From Marinobacterium iners (GTDB lineage: Bacteria; Pseudomonadota; Gammaproteobacteria; Pseudomonadales; Balneatricaceae): a stretch of DNA of 64,000 nucleotides. Location: NCBI RefSeq assembly GCF_017310015.1, contig NZ_CP022297.1, positions 930,001-994,000 on the forward strand, given 5' to 3'. The position numbers and the translations under genes are program-made. Positions 49,182-58,015 of this stretch are shown piece by piece. Every line of letters starts with the position of its first letter. Position 1 is the stretch's first letter. The notes below the pieces were generated by a model that saw nothing but the letters and a program-made list of their open reading frames with translations, had not been told where the DNA came from and did not search any database.

Positions 49182-50078
49182 ATGAACTATCAGGATCTGT
49201 ACTACTTCATCAAGGTGGTTGAGAAGGGAAGTCTGGTGGCGGCGGCGCGCTATCTGGATATTCCGACTTCAACCCTGTCGCGTCGGTTGCAGGCGTTCGA
49301 GCAGGATCTTGGCTACAAGCTGGTACACCGCAGTTCCAAAAAATTCGGCCTGACGGAGTCCGGTCAGCGTTTTTACAACAGCCTGTCCAGCGTTGTGACA
49401 GAGCTGGAGATGCGAACCGAGGATGTGAACACTGAACTGTCCTCCATGTCGGGTGACATCAAGATTACCGCACCATTGACCCTTGGGCACCATTACGTCA
49501 AGAACTGGGTGTTTGAGTTTATGGAGATGAACCCGCGCATCAGTGTCGAGATGTTTCTCAGCAACGAGAACGTGGATCTGGTGAAGAACAGCATTGATAT
49601 CGCCTTTCGACTGGGCAAAGTCACCCTCAATGACTGGGTGATGCGTCCTTTGCTCAGTACCGAGATGGTCGTGGTGGCCACACCTGAACTGGTTGCACGC
49701 CATGGTGCTCCACAGAGACCGGAAGAGTTGAGCAAGCTGCCGCTGGTGGTGCTCAAGCGTTCGGCGTTCTGGCGTTTCATGGACCCGGATGGACACGCGA
49801 TTACCTTCACCCCGCACGCCCATTTGCGAACCGATGAGATCCGCTTTGCCGTGGATGCGGTAAAGAAGAATCTGGGTGTTTGTTGCATGCCACGCTACGT
49901 TGTCGCGGCAGAACTGGAGCGGGGCGAGTTGGTCCAGTTGCTGCCCCAGTGGTCGATGGAGGGAAGGACCATGCATATGCTCTATCCACACCGGGAAAGC
50001 CTGCCGGTCAAAACCCGGGCCTTTATCGAGTTCGTCATGGACAAGGTGGCGCACATGGAGGCAGGTATGGCCGAGTGA
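49182..50078 (+). CDS. LysR-family transcriptional regulator
   Basis: This 298-aa regulator has an N-terminal winged helix (MNYQDLYYFIKVVEKGSLVA, then the helix-turn-helix AARYLDIPTSTLSRRLQAFE) and a LysR substrate domain (~90-290; DIAFRLGKVTLNDWVMRPLL). It resembles the DsdC/PtxR-like group by eye only. I start it at 49182; earlier starts extend into the divergent promoter region. It is divergent from the ABM/LLM pair and may control it. Confidence 0.88.
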   Translation: MNYQDLYYFIKVVEKGSLVAAARYLDIPTSTLSRRLQAFEQDLGYKLVHRSSKKFGLTESGQRFYNSLSSVVTELEMRTEDVNTELSSMSGDIKITAPLTLGHHYVKNWVFEFMEMNPRISVEMFLSNENVDLVKNSIDIAFRLGKVTLNDWVMRPLLSTEMVVVATPELVARHGAPQRPEELSKLPLVVLKRSAFWRFMDPDGHAITFTPHAHLRTDEIRFAVDAVKKNLGVCCMPRYVVAAELERGELVQLLPQWSMEGRTMHMLYPHRESLPVKTRAFIEFVMDKVAHMEAGMAE

Positions 50079-50164
50079 CGTTGATTAAAAAACAGGCATT
50101 GCATCGAGGGGTCTTTTACCTATAATTAAGCCGTTAACAATAATTACAAAATACGGTGCAAGCC

Positions 50165-51130
50165 ATGTTCTCCAACGTGCTCAGTAATGCTGTGATTTTT
50201 GATCAGGCACACCCGCTGGAAGTGTCCGAATACGTCAATCGCCATGTAGGACACCACAAGCTTGAGTTTGCCGATCGCGAGTGTAGTCGTTCACCGGCCT
50301 CGCGACTGAACCACCGGGACTTTGCCGGGCTAGGATTGTCCTCCATCAGCTATGGTGACTGTGTGGATGTGCGCTGCCCTGAGTTACAGGGTATCTATCA
50401 TTTCCAGGTGGTGACCCGAGGCGAATGCCGCTGGCGCTTCCGAGACGAGAATCTGCGTCTGTTTCGGGGCCAGGCACTGATGATGAACCCCGGAGAGCAG
50501 ATGGACCTGACCTACTCCGAGGATTGCGAAAAAGTGATCGTCAAGGTACCCGAGGAGCTGGTCAAGGAAGTCTGTCTGGATCAGGCGGGGCTGGTGCCAC
50601 GCAGTGGGGTTCGTTTCGAGCGCCGTGTCATCGAGCTGGAGCAGTCTCTGGGGTTCATGCGATTACTGGATGCGCTGCTCCTGGAGGCCAATGAGACCGA
50701 ACTCGATCTGAGCCATCTGCAGTTGCCCTACCGCGATATCCTGATTCGCAAACTGCTGCAGCAGTTCGACAGCAATGCGGCTTCGGGACGTGACCTGCAT
50801 GCCAATGATCGCAGTTTTTCCCACCTGCTGGCCTACGTCGAGGCCAATATCCGTGATGATCTGAGTGTTGAAGAACTGGCGCAGGTCGGTAACGTCAGTG
50901 TACGTACCGTATACAACCTGTTCGCCAAATATTTCAATGTGACACCCAAGCTGTTCATCAAGCAATCCAAACTGAAAAGCCTGCGTGAAGAGCTGGTCAG
51001 TGGCAAGGCGGTTCGCAATGTAACCGAGGTGGCGCTGGACTATGGCTTCACCCACCTGGGCCGTTTCTCGTCCGACTATCGCAAGATGTTTGGTGAGCTG
51101 CCGTCCGAGACACTGCGCCGCAAGCGTTGA
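50165..51130 (+). CDS. AraC/XylS-family transcriptional regulator
   Basis: This 321-aa protein has an AraC_binding_2-type sensor domain (~15-200; GIYHFQVVTRGECRWRFRDE) and two C-terminal helix-turn-helices (~215-318; LSVEELAQVGNVSVRTVYNLFAKY and VTEVALDYGFTHLGRFSSDY). This layout is common among aromatic-acid regulators of the XylS/FeaR type. No strong Shine-Dalgarno is visible. The target is unknown; the nearby second xylE is a candidate. Confidence 0.88.
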   Translation: MFSNVLSNAVIFDQAHPLEVSEYVNRHVGHHKLEFADRECSRSPASRLNHRDFAGLGLSSISYGDCVDVRCPELQGIYHFQVVTRGECRWRFRDENLRLFRGQALMMNPGEQMDLTYSEDCEKVIVKVPEELVKEVCLDQAGLVPRSGVRFERRVIELEQSLGFMRLLDALLLEANETELDLSHLQLPYRDILIRKLLQQFDSNAASGRDLHANDRSFSHLLAYVEANIRDDLSVEELAQVGNVSVRTVYNLFAKYFNVTPKLFIKQSKLKSLREELVSGKAVRNVTEVALDYGFTHLGRFSSDYRKMFGELPSETLRRKR

Positions 51131-51175
51131 TCGCGCTGTACCTCGCGGCTGAATGACCTTAGGCGACATACCGGA

Positions 51176-51997
51176 TCAGGTGTGCCGCTTGAGGTGCTGC
51201 TGGCCGCAGATGGCTTCCGTCACCTGCTCGGCGCATCCAGTGAGTTGCTGCTGCAGCGCCGAGCCGGGACGGATGTCCGTATCACCCGCCATCCCCATCA
51301 AACTGATGACCGACGATATATTGCCGTTGATATCGAAGATGGCGCTGGCGGCCACATTCAGATCGGGCAGATAATCGCCGTAGAAACAGCACAGGTTGTC
51401 CTGTCTGACTTGATCCAAATGCTCCCGGAATGCATCACGCTGCAGCAACTTGCCGCCATGACGCGGCAGGGCCAGCGGTTGCTGGAAAAATGCATCCAGC
51501 ATGGCTTCGCGTCGCTCCTGCGGCAGGTTGGCCAGGAAGATGCGGCCAGACACCGAGAAAAAGGGGGACAGCTCCAGCCCCAGCCGAATGTTGACGGCGA
51601 CCGGCTGGCTGGCATCCAGCCATTTGATGACCAGTGGTGCCTGGCCGTTCCAGACCGTCACCGACACGGTCTTGTCCGTGGTTTCATTGAGTTCTTCAAC
51701 GGCTGTGAATGCCAGCCTGATCGGGTCGATGCGGCGGATGGCTGCCACGCCAAGGGTCAGGCAGGATCTGCCCAGGGTATAGCTGCTTCCGTTGTCATGC
51801 ATGATGTAGCCCATGCGCAGCAGACTGACGATGTACTTGTGCAACCGGCTGGGCGATAGCTCAAGCTGGTCGGACAGGTTTTTCAGCGTCAGGGGCCTGG
51901 GCGACTCTGCAATGGTATTCAGAATGCGTAGCCCGATTTCAAGAGAACCAATCCCCTGGCGGAGCGTTACAGGGTTCTTTTCAGTGTCTGCTGTCAT
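51176..51997 (-). CDS. IclR-family regulator near the Liv-type importer
   Basis: This 273-aa IclR protein has a winged helix (~20-75; PLTLKNLSDQLELSPSRLHK) and an effector domain (~85-260). It converges with the AraC gene and lies 94 bp downstream of livF on the same strand, so read-through is possible. I use the ATG at 51997; the longer frame needs a TTG start. It may govern the Liv-type importer and, across the divergent promoter, the second xylE. Confidence 0.85.
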   Translation of the reverse strand: MTADTEKNPVTLRQGIGSLEIGLRILNTIAESPRPLTLKNLSDQLELSPSRLHKYIVSLLRMGYIMHDNGSSYTLGRSCLTLGVAAIRRIDPIRLAFTAVEELNETTDKTVSVTVWNGQAPLVIKWLDASQPVAVNIRLGLELSPFFSVSGRIFLANLPQERREAMLDAFFQQPLALPRHGGKLLQRDAFREHLDQVRQDNLCCFYGDYLPDLNVAASAIFDINGNISSVISLMGMAGDTDIRPGSALQQQLTGCAEQVTEAICGQQHLKRHT

Positions 51998-52090
51998 AGT
52001 GTGGGGCCCTGTGGCGCTGCACAAATAGGGGATTGTACCAAGTAATCGCTCCGGGCCGGAATCAGCCCGAAGCGCAACGTCGCGAAGGGC

Positions 52091-52801
52091 TCAGACACCG
52101 AGATAGGACTCAACCTCGTCCAGCCGTGACAGCAGCTGTTCAGAGTTGTCGTTGAACACGACCTTGCCCTTGACCAGCACCACATGCCGGTCACACAGCT
52201 CCTTGAGTACCTGGATGTTCTTGTCCACGATCAGGGTGGAAATACCGCTTTCCTTGATGGTGCGAATCACGTCCCAGATCTCCTTGCGTATCAGTGGCGC
52301 CAGACCTTCGGTGGCTTCGTCCAGAATCAGCAGATCCGGATTGGTGACCAACGCTCGGCCGATGGCCAGCATCTGCTGCTCACCGCCGGACAGCTGGGTG
52401 CCCAGATTGCTCAATCGTTCCTGCAGGCGCGGAAAGGTTTCCAGTACTCGTTCGTAATTCCAGTGCTGCTCGCCTCGATTGTTGGGGCGTGCGGCCATTT
52501 CAAGATGCTCTTTTACCGTCAGGTTGTGAAACATGCCTCGGCCTTCGGGAACATAGGCGATGTCCTTGCGCATCCGCTGCCAAGTGGGCAGGGCAGAGAT
52601 TTCTTCGCCCTTAAAGAACACATGACCACTGCGTGGCTGAACCAGCCCAAGGATCGATTTCAGCGTGGTGGTCTTGCCCATGCCGTTGCGTCCCATGAGA
52701 CTTACCGCCTGACCTGCTTCAATTTCAAAGCTGACACCGTGCAGAATGTGGCTTTCATCGTAGAAGCTGTGCAGCCCCTTTACTTCCAGCAATTTTGTCA
52801 T
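52091..52801 (-). CDS. livF: Branched-chain-type ABC transporter ATPase (LivF-like)
   Basis: This 236-aa ATPase has Walker A GRNGMGKTTTLKSI, signature LSGGEQQMLAIGRAL and Walker B LLILDEATEGLAPL, all typical of LivF. It is the last gene of a complete five-gene HAAT importer. An imperfect GC hairpin (about 52047-52074) follows but lacks a T-tract. Relatives next to aromatic genes import aromatic acids, so the substrate need not be an amino acid. Confidence 0.92.
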   Translation of the reverse strand: MTKLLEVKGLHSFYDESHILHGVSFEIEAGQAVSLMGRNGMGKTTTLKSILGLVQPRSGHVFFKGEEISALPTWQRMRKDIAYVPEGRGMFHNLTVKEHLEMAARPNNRGEQHWNYERVLETFPRLQERLSNLGTQLSGGEQQMLAIGRALVTNPDLLILDEATEGLAPLIRKEIWDVIRTIKESGISTLIVDKNIQVLKELCDRHVVLVKGKVVFNDNSEQLLSRLDEVESYLGV

Positions 52802-52803
52802 GT

Positions 52804-53565
52804 TCAGAATACCTCGTCGCCCTGGCCCAGATAGGCTTCCTTCACGCGGGGATCATCGCGCACCTCATCAACGGTGCCGGTGATCAGATGCTGACCGTCC
52901 ACCATCACCGTGAGCTGGTCCGACAATTCGAACACTGCATCCATGTCGTGCTCGACCAGCACGATGCAGTATTCCCGTTTCAGTTTTTTCAACAGCTCGA
53001 TGATCAGCAGCGACTCTTCATGCCCCATGCCCGCCATCGGCTCGTCAAGCAGCAGAACCTCGGGAGCTGTTGCCAGCACCATGGCAATCTCCAGTTGTCG
53101 CTGTTCGCCGTAACTGATGTGAGATGCGATTTCGTCACGCCGCGCACCCAGTCCAACCTTTTCCAGTGCCTCGGTGGCGATCTCGTCCAGTACTTTCTGG
53201 GTGTAGCGTGAGCGCAGAAAATTGAAGTTGCCGCCCATGCGCCGCTGTACCGCCACACAACAATTCTCCAGACAAGTGGCACCCGGATAGATGTTGGTTT
53301 TCTGGAAGCTGCGACCAATCCCCCGGCGGGCAAAAGCGTGTGGCTTGATCGCCTCAATCGGCTCGCCCTTGTGCAGAATCCGCCCGCTGGTGGGTTTGTA
53401 GTGGCCGCACAACAGGTTCAGCAGGGTGCTTTTACCCGCACCATTGGGTCCGACAATGCCGTGCAGTTGGTTATCGTGGAACTGGAGAGAGATATCATCC
53501 AGTGCTTTCAGCCCGCCCCAGTATTTGCACAGGCCCTCGGTTTCAAGCATCAGCTCTGTGGTCAT
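52804..53565 (-). CDS. livG: Branched-chain-type ABC transporter ATPase (LivG-like)
   Basis: This 253-aa ATPase has Walker A GPNGAGKSTLLNLL, a LivG-specific insertion with RRGIGRSFQKTNIYPGATCL, signature SYGEQRQLEIAMVL and Walker B VLLLDEPMAGMG. It sits 2 nt from livF and overlaps livM by 4 nt, so the operon is compact. Confidence 0.92.
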   Translation of the reverse strand: MTTELMLETEGLCKYWGGLKALDDISLQFHDNQLHGIVGPNGAGKSTLLNLLCGHYKPTSGRILHKGEPIEAIKPHAFARRGIGRSFQKTNIYPGATCLENCCVAVQRRMGGNFNFLRSRYTQKVLDEIATEALEKVGLGARRDEIASHISYGEQRQLEIAMVLATAPEVLLLDEPMAGMGHEESLLIIELLKKLKREYCIVLVEHDMDAVFELSDQLTVMVDGQHLITGTVDEVRDDPRVKEAYLGQGDEVF

Positions 53566-54524
53566 GAGCGTTTCTCCAGCAGTTTCTCCAGATAACCGGC
53601 AATGCCGTTCTTGAACACCATTACCATTGCGATGATCAGAATGCCCATAAACAGCATCCAGTGTTCGGTCAGATGCTCCAGGGAGTAGTGCAGGCCCTCG
53701 TACACGAAGGTGCCGAGGATGGCGCCATAGATGGAGCCCATGCCGCCCAGAATTGACATCACCAGTGCCGAGCCGGAGGTAGTCCAGGCCAGCATGGACG
53801 GGTTGACGAAACCATACTGCAGGGTGAACAGGTAGCCGGCGTAAGCCCCCAGTGCTGATGCGATCACATAGCTCATCAGGCGGAACATGAAGATGTTGTA
53901 GCCAAGGGCCGTGGTGCGACCCGGATTCTGGTGGATGGCATCCACCACGCGACCGAAGCGAGAGCGGATCAGCAGTTTGAAAAACACCAATGTGTTGAAC
54001 AGTGACAGCAGGCAGAGGTAGTAGAAGTGGATCGGGTTATCCAGATCAAACAGGCTCAGGCCGAAGATACTGGTTTCAGGCTTCATGTAGATGAACAGCC
54101 CGTCATTGCCACCAAACTTGATGGAGTCCGAGAAGAAATAGAAGGCCATCTGGGCAAAGGCCAGCGTGATCATGATCATATAGATGCCGTTGGTACGCAG
54201 TACCAGAAAGCCGATCACCAGTGCGATGGCGGCCGCACTCATGCATACGTAGAAGGTATACACCCAGAAGTTGACCTCGGTGTACTCCGGCGCAAGCATC
54301 CAGAACAGATAGCCGCCCAGGCCATAGAACATGGCATGGCCCAGGGTGATCAAGCCGCAGCGGCCCACCAGGTAGTCCAGTGACATCACGAACAGGGCGA
54401 AAATCATGATGCTGGTCAGCTTGCTGACGTAGAAGGTGTTCTGTTCCAGAAACAGAGGCAACAGCAGTGCCAGGGGGAAGAACACCCAGATGAAGATGCG
54501 TTCGGTACGTTTATTGAACAACAT
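53562..54524 (-). CDS. livM: Branched-chain-type ABC transporter permease (LivM-like)
   Basis: This 320-aa membrane protein has eight or nine hydrophobic segments and the LivM blocks LVGRCGLITLGHAMFYGLGG, NDGLFIYMKPE and GGMGSIYGAILGTFVYEGL. It lies between livH and livG. Confidence 0.92.
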   Translation of the reverse strand: MLFNKRTERIFIWVFFPLALLLPLFLEQNTFYVSKLTSIMIFALFVMSLDYLVGRCGLITLGHAMFYGLGGYLFWMLAPEYTEVNFWVYTFYVCMSAAAIALVIGFLVLRTNGIYMIMITLAFAQMAFYFFSDSIKFGGNDGLFIYMKPETSIFGLSLFDLDNPIHFYYLCLLSLFNTLVFFKLLIRSRFGRVVDAIHQNPGRTTALGYNIFMFRLMSYVIASALGAYAGYLFTLQYGFVNPSMLAWTTSGSALVMSILGGMGSIYGAILGTFVYEGLHYSLEHLTEHWMLFMGILIIAMVMVFKNGIAGYLEKLLEKRS

Positions 54525-54539
54525 GACACAGACTCCGGA

Positions 54540-55403
54540 TCAGGAAGAGAACAAGCCTTGCGGCTTGATCAGCAGGATGAACGCCATCAGGATGTAGATC
54601 ATCATGCTCGAGATTTGGGGTACCAGAACGGACGAGAAGGTATCCACAAGCCCCACCAGAAGGGCCGCAACGAAGGCGCCCTTGATCGATCCCATGCCGC
54701 CGATCACGACCACTACAAAACAGGTGATCAATACGTGTTCGCCCATGCCGGGCATGATGGAGGACATGGGGGCAGACGCGACCCCGGCGACAGCCGCCAG
54801 CATCACGCCAATTGCAAACACGATGGTGTAGAGGCGACGAATATCAATGCCCAGACACTCCACCATTTCACGGTTGGACTCGCCGGCTCGAATCAGCATG
54901 CCCAGCCGGGTCTTGTTGATCATGTAATACATCACGAAAGCGATGGCGATACAGAGCAGGGCGACAAAGATGCGATAGATCGGGTACTCCAGTACATCAT
55001 TCAGCGGTACGGCACCGGACAGAGCCTGGGGCACCGGCACGCCCAGCGGGTCGTTACCCCAAAGCAGGCTTTGCAGTGCGTTGAAGACAAAGATCATGCC
55101 GATGGTGAGCAACACCTGGTCCAGATGGTTGCGCCGGTAGAGATGGCGTATCAGCCCCCGTTCGATGGCAATACCGATCAGCAGGGCGATCGCGGCGGAG
55201 ATCAGTGCGCTGATGCCGAAGCTGCCGGTATGCTCGAAGAAATACCAGGCCAGATAAGCGCCGACCATGAACATGGAGCCGTGCGCCAAGTTGAGAATGC
55301 CCATCACGCCGAACACCAGCGTCAGGCCGGAAGCGATCAGAAACAGCAGCAGCCCATACTGCAGGCCGTTGATCAGCTGCACAAAAAACAAAGAGGTGGT
55401 CAT
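54540..55403 (-). CDS. livH: Branched-chain-type ABC transporter permease (LivH-like)
   Basis: This 287-aa membrane protein has the LivH start QLINGLQYGLLLFLIASGLT, the motif GVMGILNLAHGSMFMVGAYL and the cytoplasmic loop GESNREMVECLGIDIRRLYT. The receptor gene lies 69 bp upstream. Confidence 0.92.
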   Translation of the reverse strand: MTTSLFFVQLINGLQYGLLLFLIASGLTLVFGVMGILNLAHGSMFMVGAYLAWYFFEHTGSFGISALISAAIALLIGIAIERGLIRHLYRRNHLDQVLLTIGMIFVFNALQSLLWGNDPLGVPVPQALSGAVPLNDVLEYPIYRIFVALLCIAIAFVMYYMINKTRLGMLIRAGESNREMVECLGIDIRRLYTIVFAIGVMLAAVAGVASAPMSSIMPGMGEHVLITCFVVVVIGGMGSIKGAFVAALLVGLVDTFSSVLVPQISSMMIYILMAFILLIKPQGLFSS

Positions 55404-55472
55404 AGCAGAACCCGGGATGATCAGTCAGGTTAATACGACCGGGCAGGGCAAGCCCCGCCCGGTATTGCAGGC

Positions 55473-56645
55473 TTAGAGCTTGCAGCCGCGAGCCGGGTCT
55501 TCCAGCATCGGGGATGCGACCTCGATCACCTTGTTCTCGCCGTTTTCAACCGTACGCAGGTAGATGTTCTGTACTGGGTTGTGGGCCTTGGAGAAGGTGA
55601 AGTCGCCACGCGGGCTGTTGATCGTGGTGTTGGCCATGGTGTTGATCAGGGCATCGCGATCGGAAATGTCGCCCTTGAGCTGGTTCAGCGCATTGGCAAT
55701 CAGCAGACCGGTGTCATAGCCCTGTACCGCGTAAAGGTCAGACGGCTTGTCGAACTGCTCCTTGTAGGAGGCTCTGAAGCGGCTGTTGAGATCATTATCC
55801 AGCGTGTCAGCATAATGCAGCGTCGTCATCACGCCTTCGGCGGCAGCACCCTGGGCTTCAATAGTGCCCTCGGTCAGGAAGCCGGAGCCCAGCAGTGGGA
55901 TTTTGCCTTTCAGGCCCAGTGCATCGTAATCCTTGACGAATTTGACCGCGCCGCCGCCGGCGAAGAATACGAACACGGCATCAGGCTTGAGCGATGCGAT
56001 TTCCGACAGGTAGGACTGGAATTCGGTCTGCGGGAAGGGGACCAGCATCTGTTTGACGATCGTGCCGCCACCGGCAGTAAAGGATTCTTCAAACGCATCC
56101 AGGCTCTCGCGTCCCATGCCGTAGTTCCAGCTCATGGTCACGACATTCTTGTAGCCCTTGTCGAGTGCTACCTTGCCCATTGGGTACGACGGCTGCCAGG
56201 AAGAGAAGGAAGTGCGGAATACGTTGGGTGCACACAGAGGTCCGGTCACGGGGCCGGCACCGGCGTTCGGCACAATCATCACGGTATCCTTGCCGCGCAG
56301 CACCTTCAGCATGCCCATGGCCACACCTGAGTGGACAGGGCCGATGATGAAGTCGGCCTTGCTGCGATCCAGCAGCGAGGATGCGATTTCAGGTGCACGT
56401 TCGGGGCGTGCCTCGGTGTCGATCTCGATGTATTCAATCTTGCGACCGTGCAGTTCGGAAGCCTTTTCCTGCAATGCCATTTTCAGACCGTTACGGGTAG
56501 CATCGCCCAGCGCGGCATACACACCGCTGAAGGGCAGCATGATGCCCACTTTGACCGGCTCATCCGAAGCCAGCACCGGTGTGCTAAGGGTTAGGGTTGC
56601 CAGGCCGGCAGCGACAGCAGTACGCAGAGTATTGGTCTTGAACAT
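55473..56645 (-). CDS. Branched-chain-type ABC transporter substrate-binding protein
   Basis: This 390-aa periplasmic receptor has a signal peptide (MFKTNTLRTAVAAGLATLTL, cleavage near VLA-S) and a Peripla_BP_6 fold (VKVGIMLPFSGVYAALGDAT, DFIIGPVHSGVAMGMLKVLR). It is the first gene of the leftward importer operon. Receptors of this type near catechol dioxygenases often bind aromatic acids, which is my inference for this one. Confidence 0.9.
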   Translation of the reverse strand: MFKTNTLRTAVAAGLATLTLSTPVLASDEPVKVGIMLPFSGVYAALGDATRNGLKMALQEKASELHGRKIEYIEIDTEARPERAPEIASSLLDRSKADFIIGPVHSGVAMGMLKVLRGKDTVMIVPNAGAGPVTGPLCAPNVFRTSFSSWQPSYPMGKVALDKGYKNVVTMSWNYGMGRESLDAFEESFTAGGGTIVKQMLVPFPQTEFQSYLSEIASLKPDAVFVFFAGGGAVKFVKDYDALGLKGKIPLLGSGFLTEGTIEAQGAAAEGVMTTLHYADTLDNDLNSRFRASYKEQFDKPSDLYAVQGYDTGLLIANALNQLKGDISDRDALINTMANTTINSPRGDFTFSKAHNPVQNIYLRTVENGENKVIEVASPMLEDPARGCKL

Positions 56646-56892
56646 ATAAACCTCTCAGGGAGTGCGTTATTTTTATGGTCTGCTGATTAGAAAGAACCCT
56701 GACCTGCATCAATAGCCGCCTGATGCAGACCTGTGTCCAAAAACTGCAACGATGTTGCAGATGCATGCGGTATGCAGTGTGCGGATAAAGCTTGCACCCA
56801 CCGGATTTAACACGCCGCCAAGGCCTGTAATAGTCGATCTGAGTTGTAATCGGGCCGGCAGCGGCCAAGGGTTGTCATAACAAGAGGTGGCT
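56646..56892. promoter_or_regulatory. Divergent control region between the Liv-type operon and xylE copy 2
   Basis: This 247-bp gap holds two perfect inverted repeats: CTGCATCA-9 bp-TGATGCAG (56704-56728) and CTGCAAC-GAT-GTTGCAG (56744-56760). They share a CTGCA(A/T)C half-site. They look like paired operators for one regulator acting on both operons; the IclR protein at 51.2-52.0 kb or the AraC protein is a candidate. No clear -35/-10 pair stands out. Confidence 0.5.
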
Positions 56893-57816
56893 ATGAAAAA
56901 AGGTGTAATGCGTCCCGGGCACGTGCAGATTCGCGTGCTGGATATGGATGAAGCCGTCAAGCACTACGTAGACCTGCTCGGTCTGATTGAAATGGACCGT
57001 GACGATCAGGGTCGTGTCTATCTCAAGGGCTGGACCGAAGTGGACAAGTTCTCGGTGGTGCTGCGTGAAGCGGACGAAGCCGGCATGGACTACATGGGTT
57101 TCAAGTGCTTGAGCGAAGAGGTTGTGGACAGCCTGCGTGCTGAGCTGGTTGCGTTCGGCTGCGAAGTGGAAGACATTCCTGCCGGTGATCTTAAAGACTG
57201 TGGACGCCGCGTCCGTTTTGTTGCCCCCACCGGGCACGCGTTCGAGCTTTTTGCCACCAAGGAGCAGACCGGCAAGTGGGGCGTGGGCAATCACAACCCG
57301 GAAGCATGGCCGCGTGGCCTGAAAGGCATGCAGGCGACCCGTTTCGACCACTGCCTGTTGTACGGCCCCAACCTGGACCGCACTTTAGAGCTGTTCCGTG
57401 ATGTGCTCGGCTTCGATCTGGCTGAGCAGGTGATGACACCGGACGGCAAGCGTGTCGGTCAGTTCCTGACTGCCAGCATGAAGGCACATGATGTGGCGTT
57501 TATCGATCATCCGGAACCAGGCAAGTTTCACCATGCTTCCTTCTTCCTGGAGACCTGGAACGATGTGCTCAAGGCGGCGGACTTGATCTCCATGACCGAT
57601 ACCTCAATCGATATTGGCCCGACACGTCATGGGCTGACTCATGGTCAGACCATCTATTTCTTTGATCCTTCCGGCAATCGTAATGAAGTTTTCTGCGGTG
57701 GCGACTACCACTACCCGGACCACGAGCCGGTGACCTGGGATGCGGGCGAGCTGGGTAAAGCAATTTTCTATCACGACCGTCAGTTGAACGAGCGTTTCCT
57801 GAGCGTGCTGACCTGA
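56893..57816 (+). CDS. xylE: Catechol 2,3-dioxygenase, copy 2
   Basis: This 307-aa extradiol dioxygenase is nearly the same protein as copy 1 at 32724; differences such as Asp66-Tyr67 in place of Asp66-Phe67 are few. The iron ligands His153, His214 and Glu265 are present. I start it at the ATG (56893) that follows AGAGGTGGCT; a GTG two codons earlier is less likely. It is monocistronic, divergent from the Liv-type importer and followed by a terminator. It therefore has a control region different from that of copy 1, which may let catechol from another source be cleaved. Confidence 0.96.
   Translation: MKKGVMRPGHVQIRVLDMDEAVKHYVDLLGLIEMDRDDQGRVYLKGWTEVDKFSVVLREADEAGMDYMGFKCLSEEVVDSLRAELVAFGCEVEDIPAGDLKDCGRRVRFVAPTGHAFELFATKEQTGKWGVGNHNPEAWPRGLKGMQATRFDHCLLYGPNLDRTLELFRDVLGFDLAEQVMTPDGKRVGQFLTASMKAHDVAFIDHPEPGKFHHASFFLETWNDVLKAADLISMTDTSIDIGPTRHGLTHGQTIYFFDPSGNRNEVFCGGDYHYPDHEPVTWDAGELGKAIFYHDRQLNERFLSVLT
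57470..57816 (+). repeat. Identical 3' segment shared with the first xylE
   Basis: This is the right-hand partner of 33301-33647, offset by 24169 bp, with no visible mismatch over 347 bp. Similarity ends at the stop codon. Confidence 0.85.
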
Positions 57817-57867
57817 TTTTGTTGTTGTGCTGCACCGGTCACGGCTCTCCTGTGACCAAACCTTTTG

Positions 57868-57892
57868 CGCCGTCTATTGACGGCGTTTTTTG
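57868..57892 (+). terminator. Terminator after xylE copy 2
   Basis: CGCCGTC (57868-57874) pairs with GACGGCG (57879-57885) around a 4-nt loop, followed by six T residues. Confidence 0.88.
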
Positions 57893-58015
57893 TTTGCTCG
57901 GCAAAGCCGGTCACTGATAAGTCGATGTGTCCCATGTTCGGGTCATTAATGTGATAAGGCCTGTATGCAGCGGTACATGCCTGGATCGGCTATGCACCGC
58001 TGCAATCAAGGGCGA

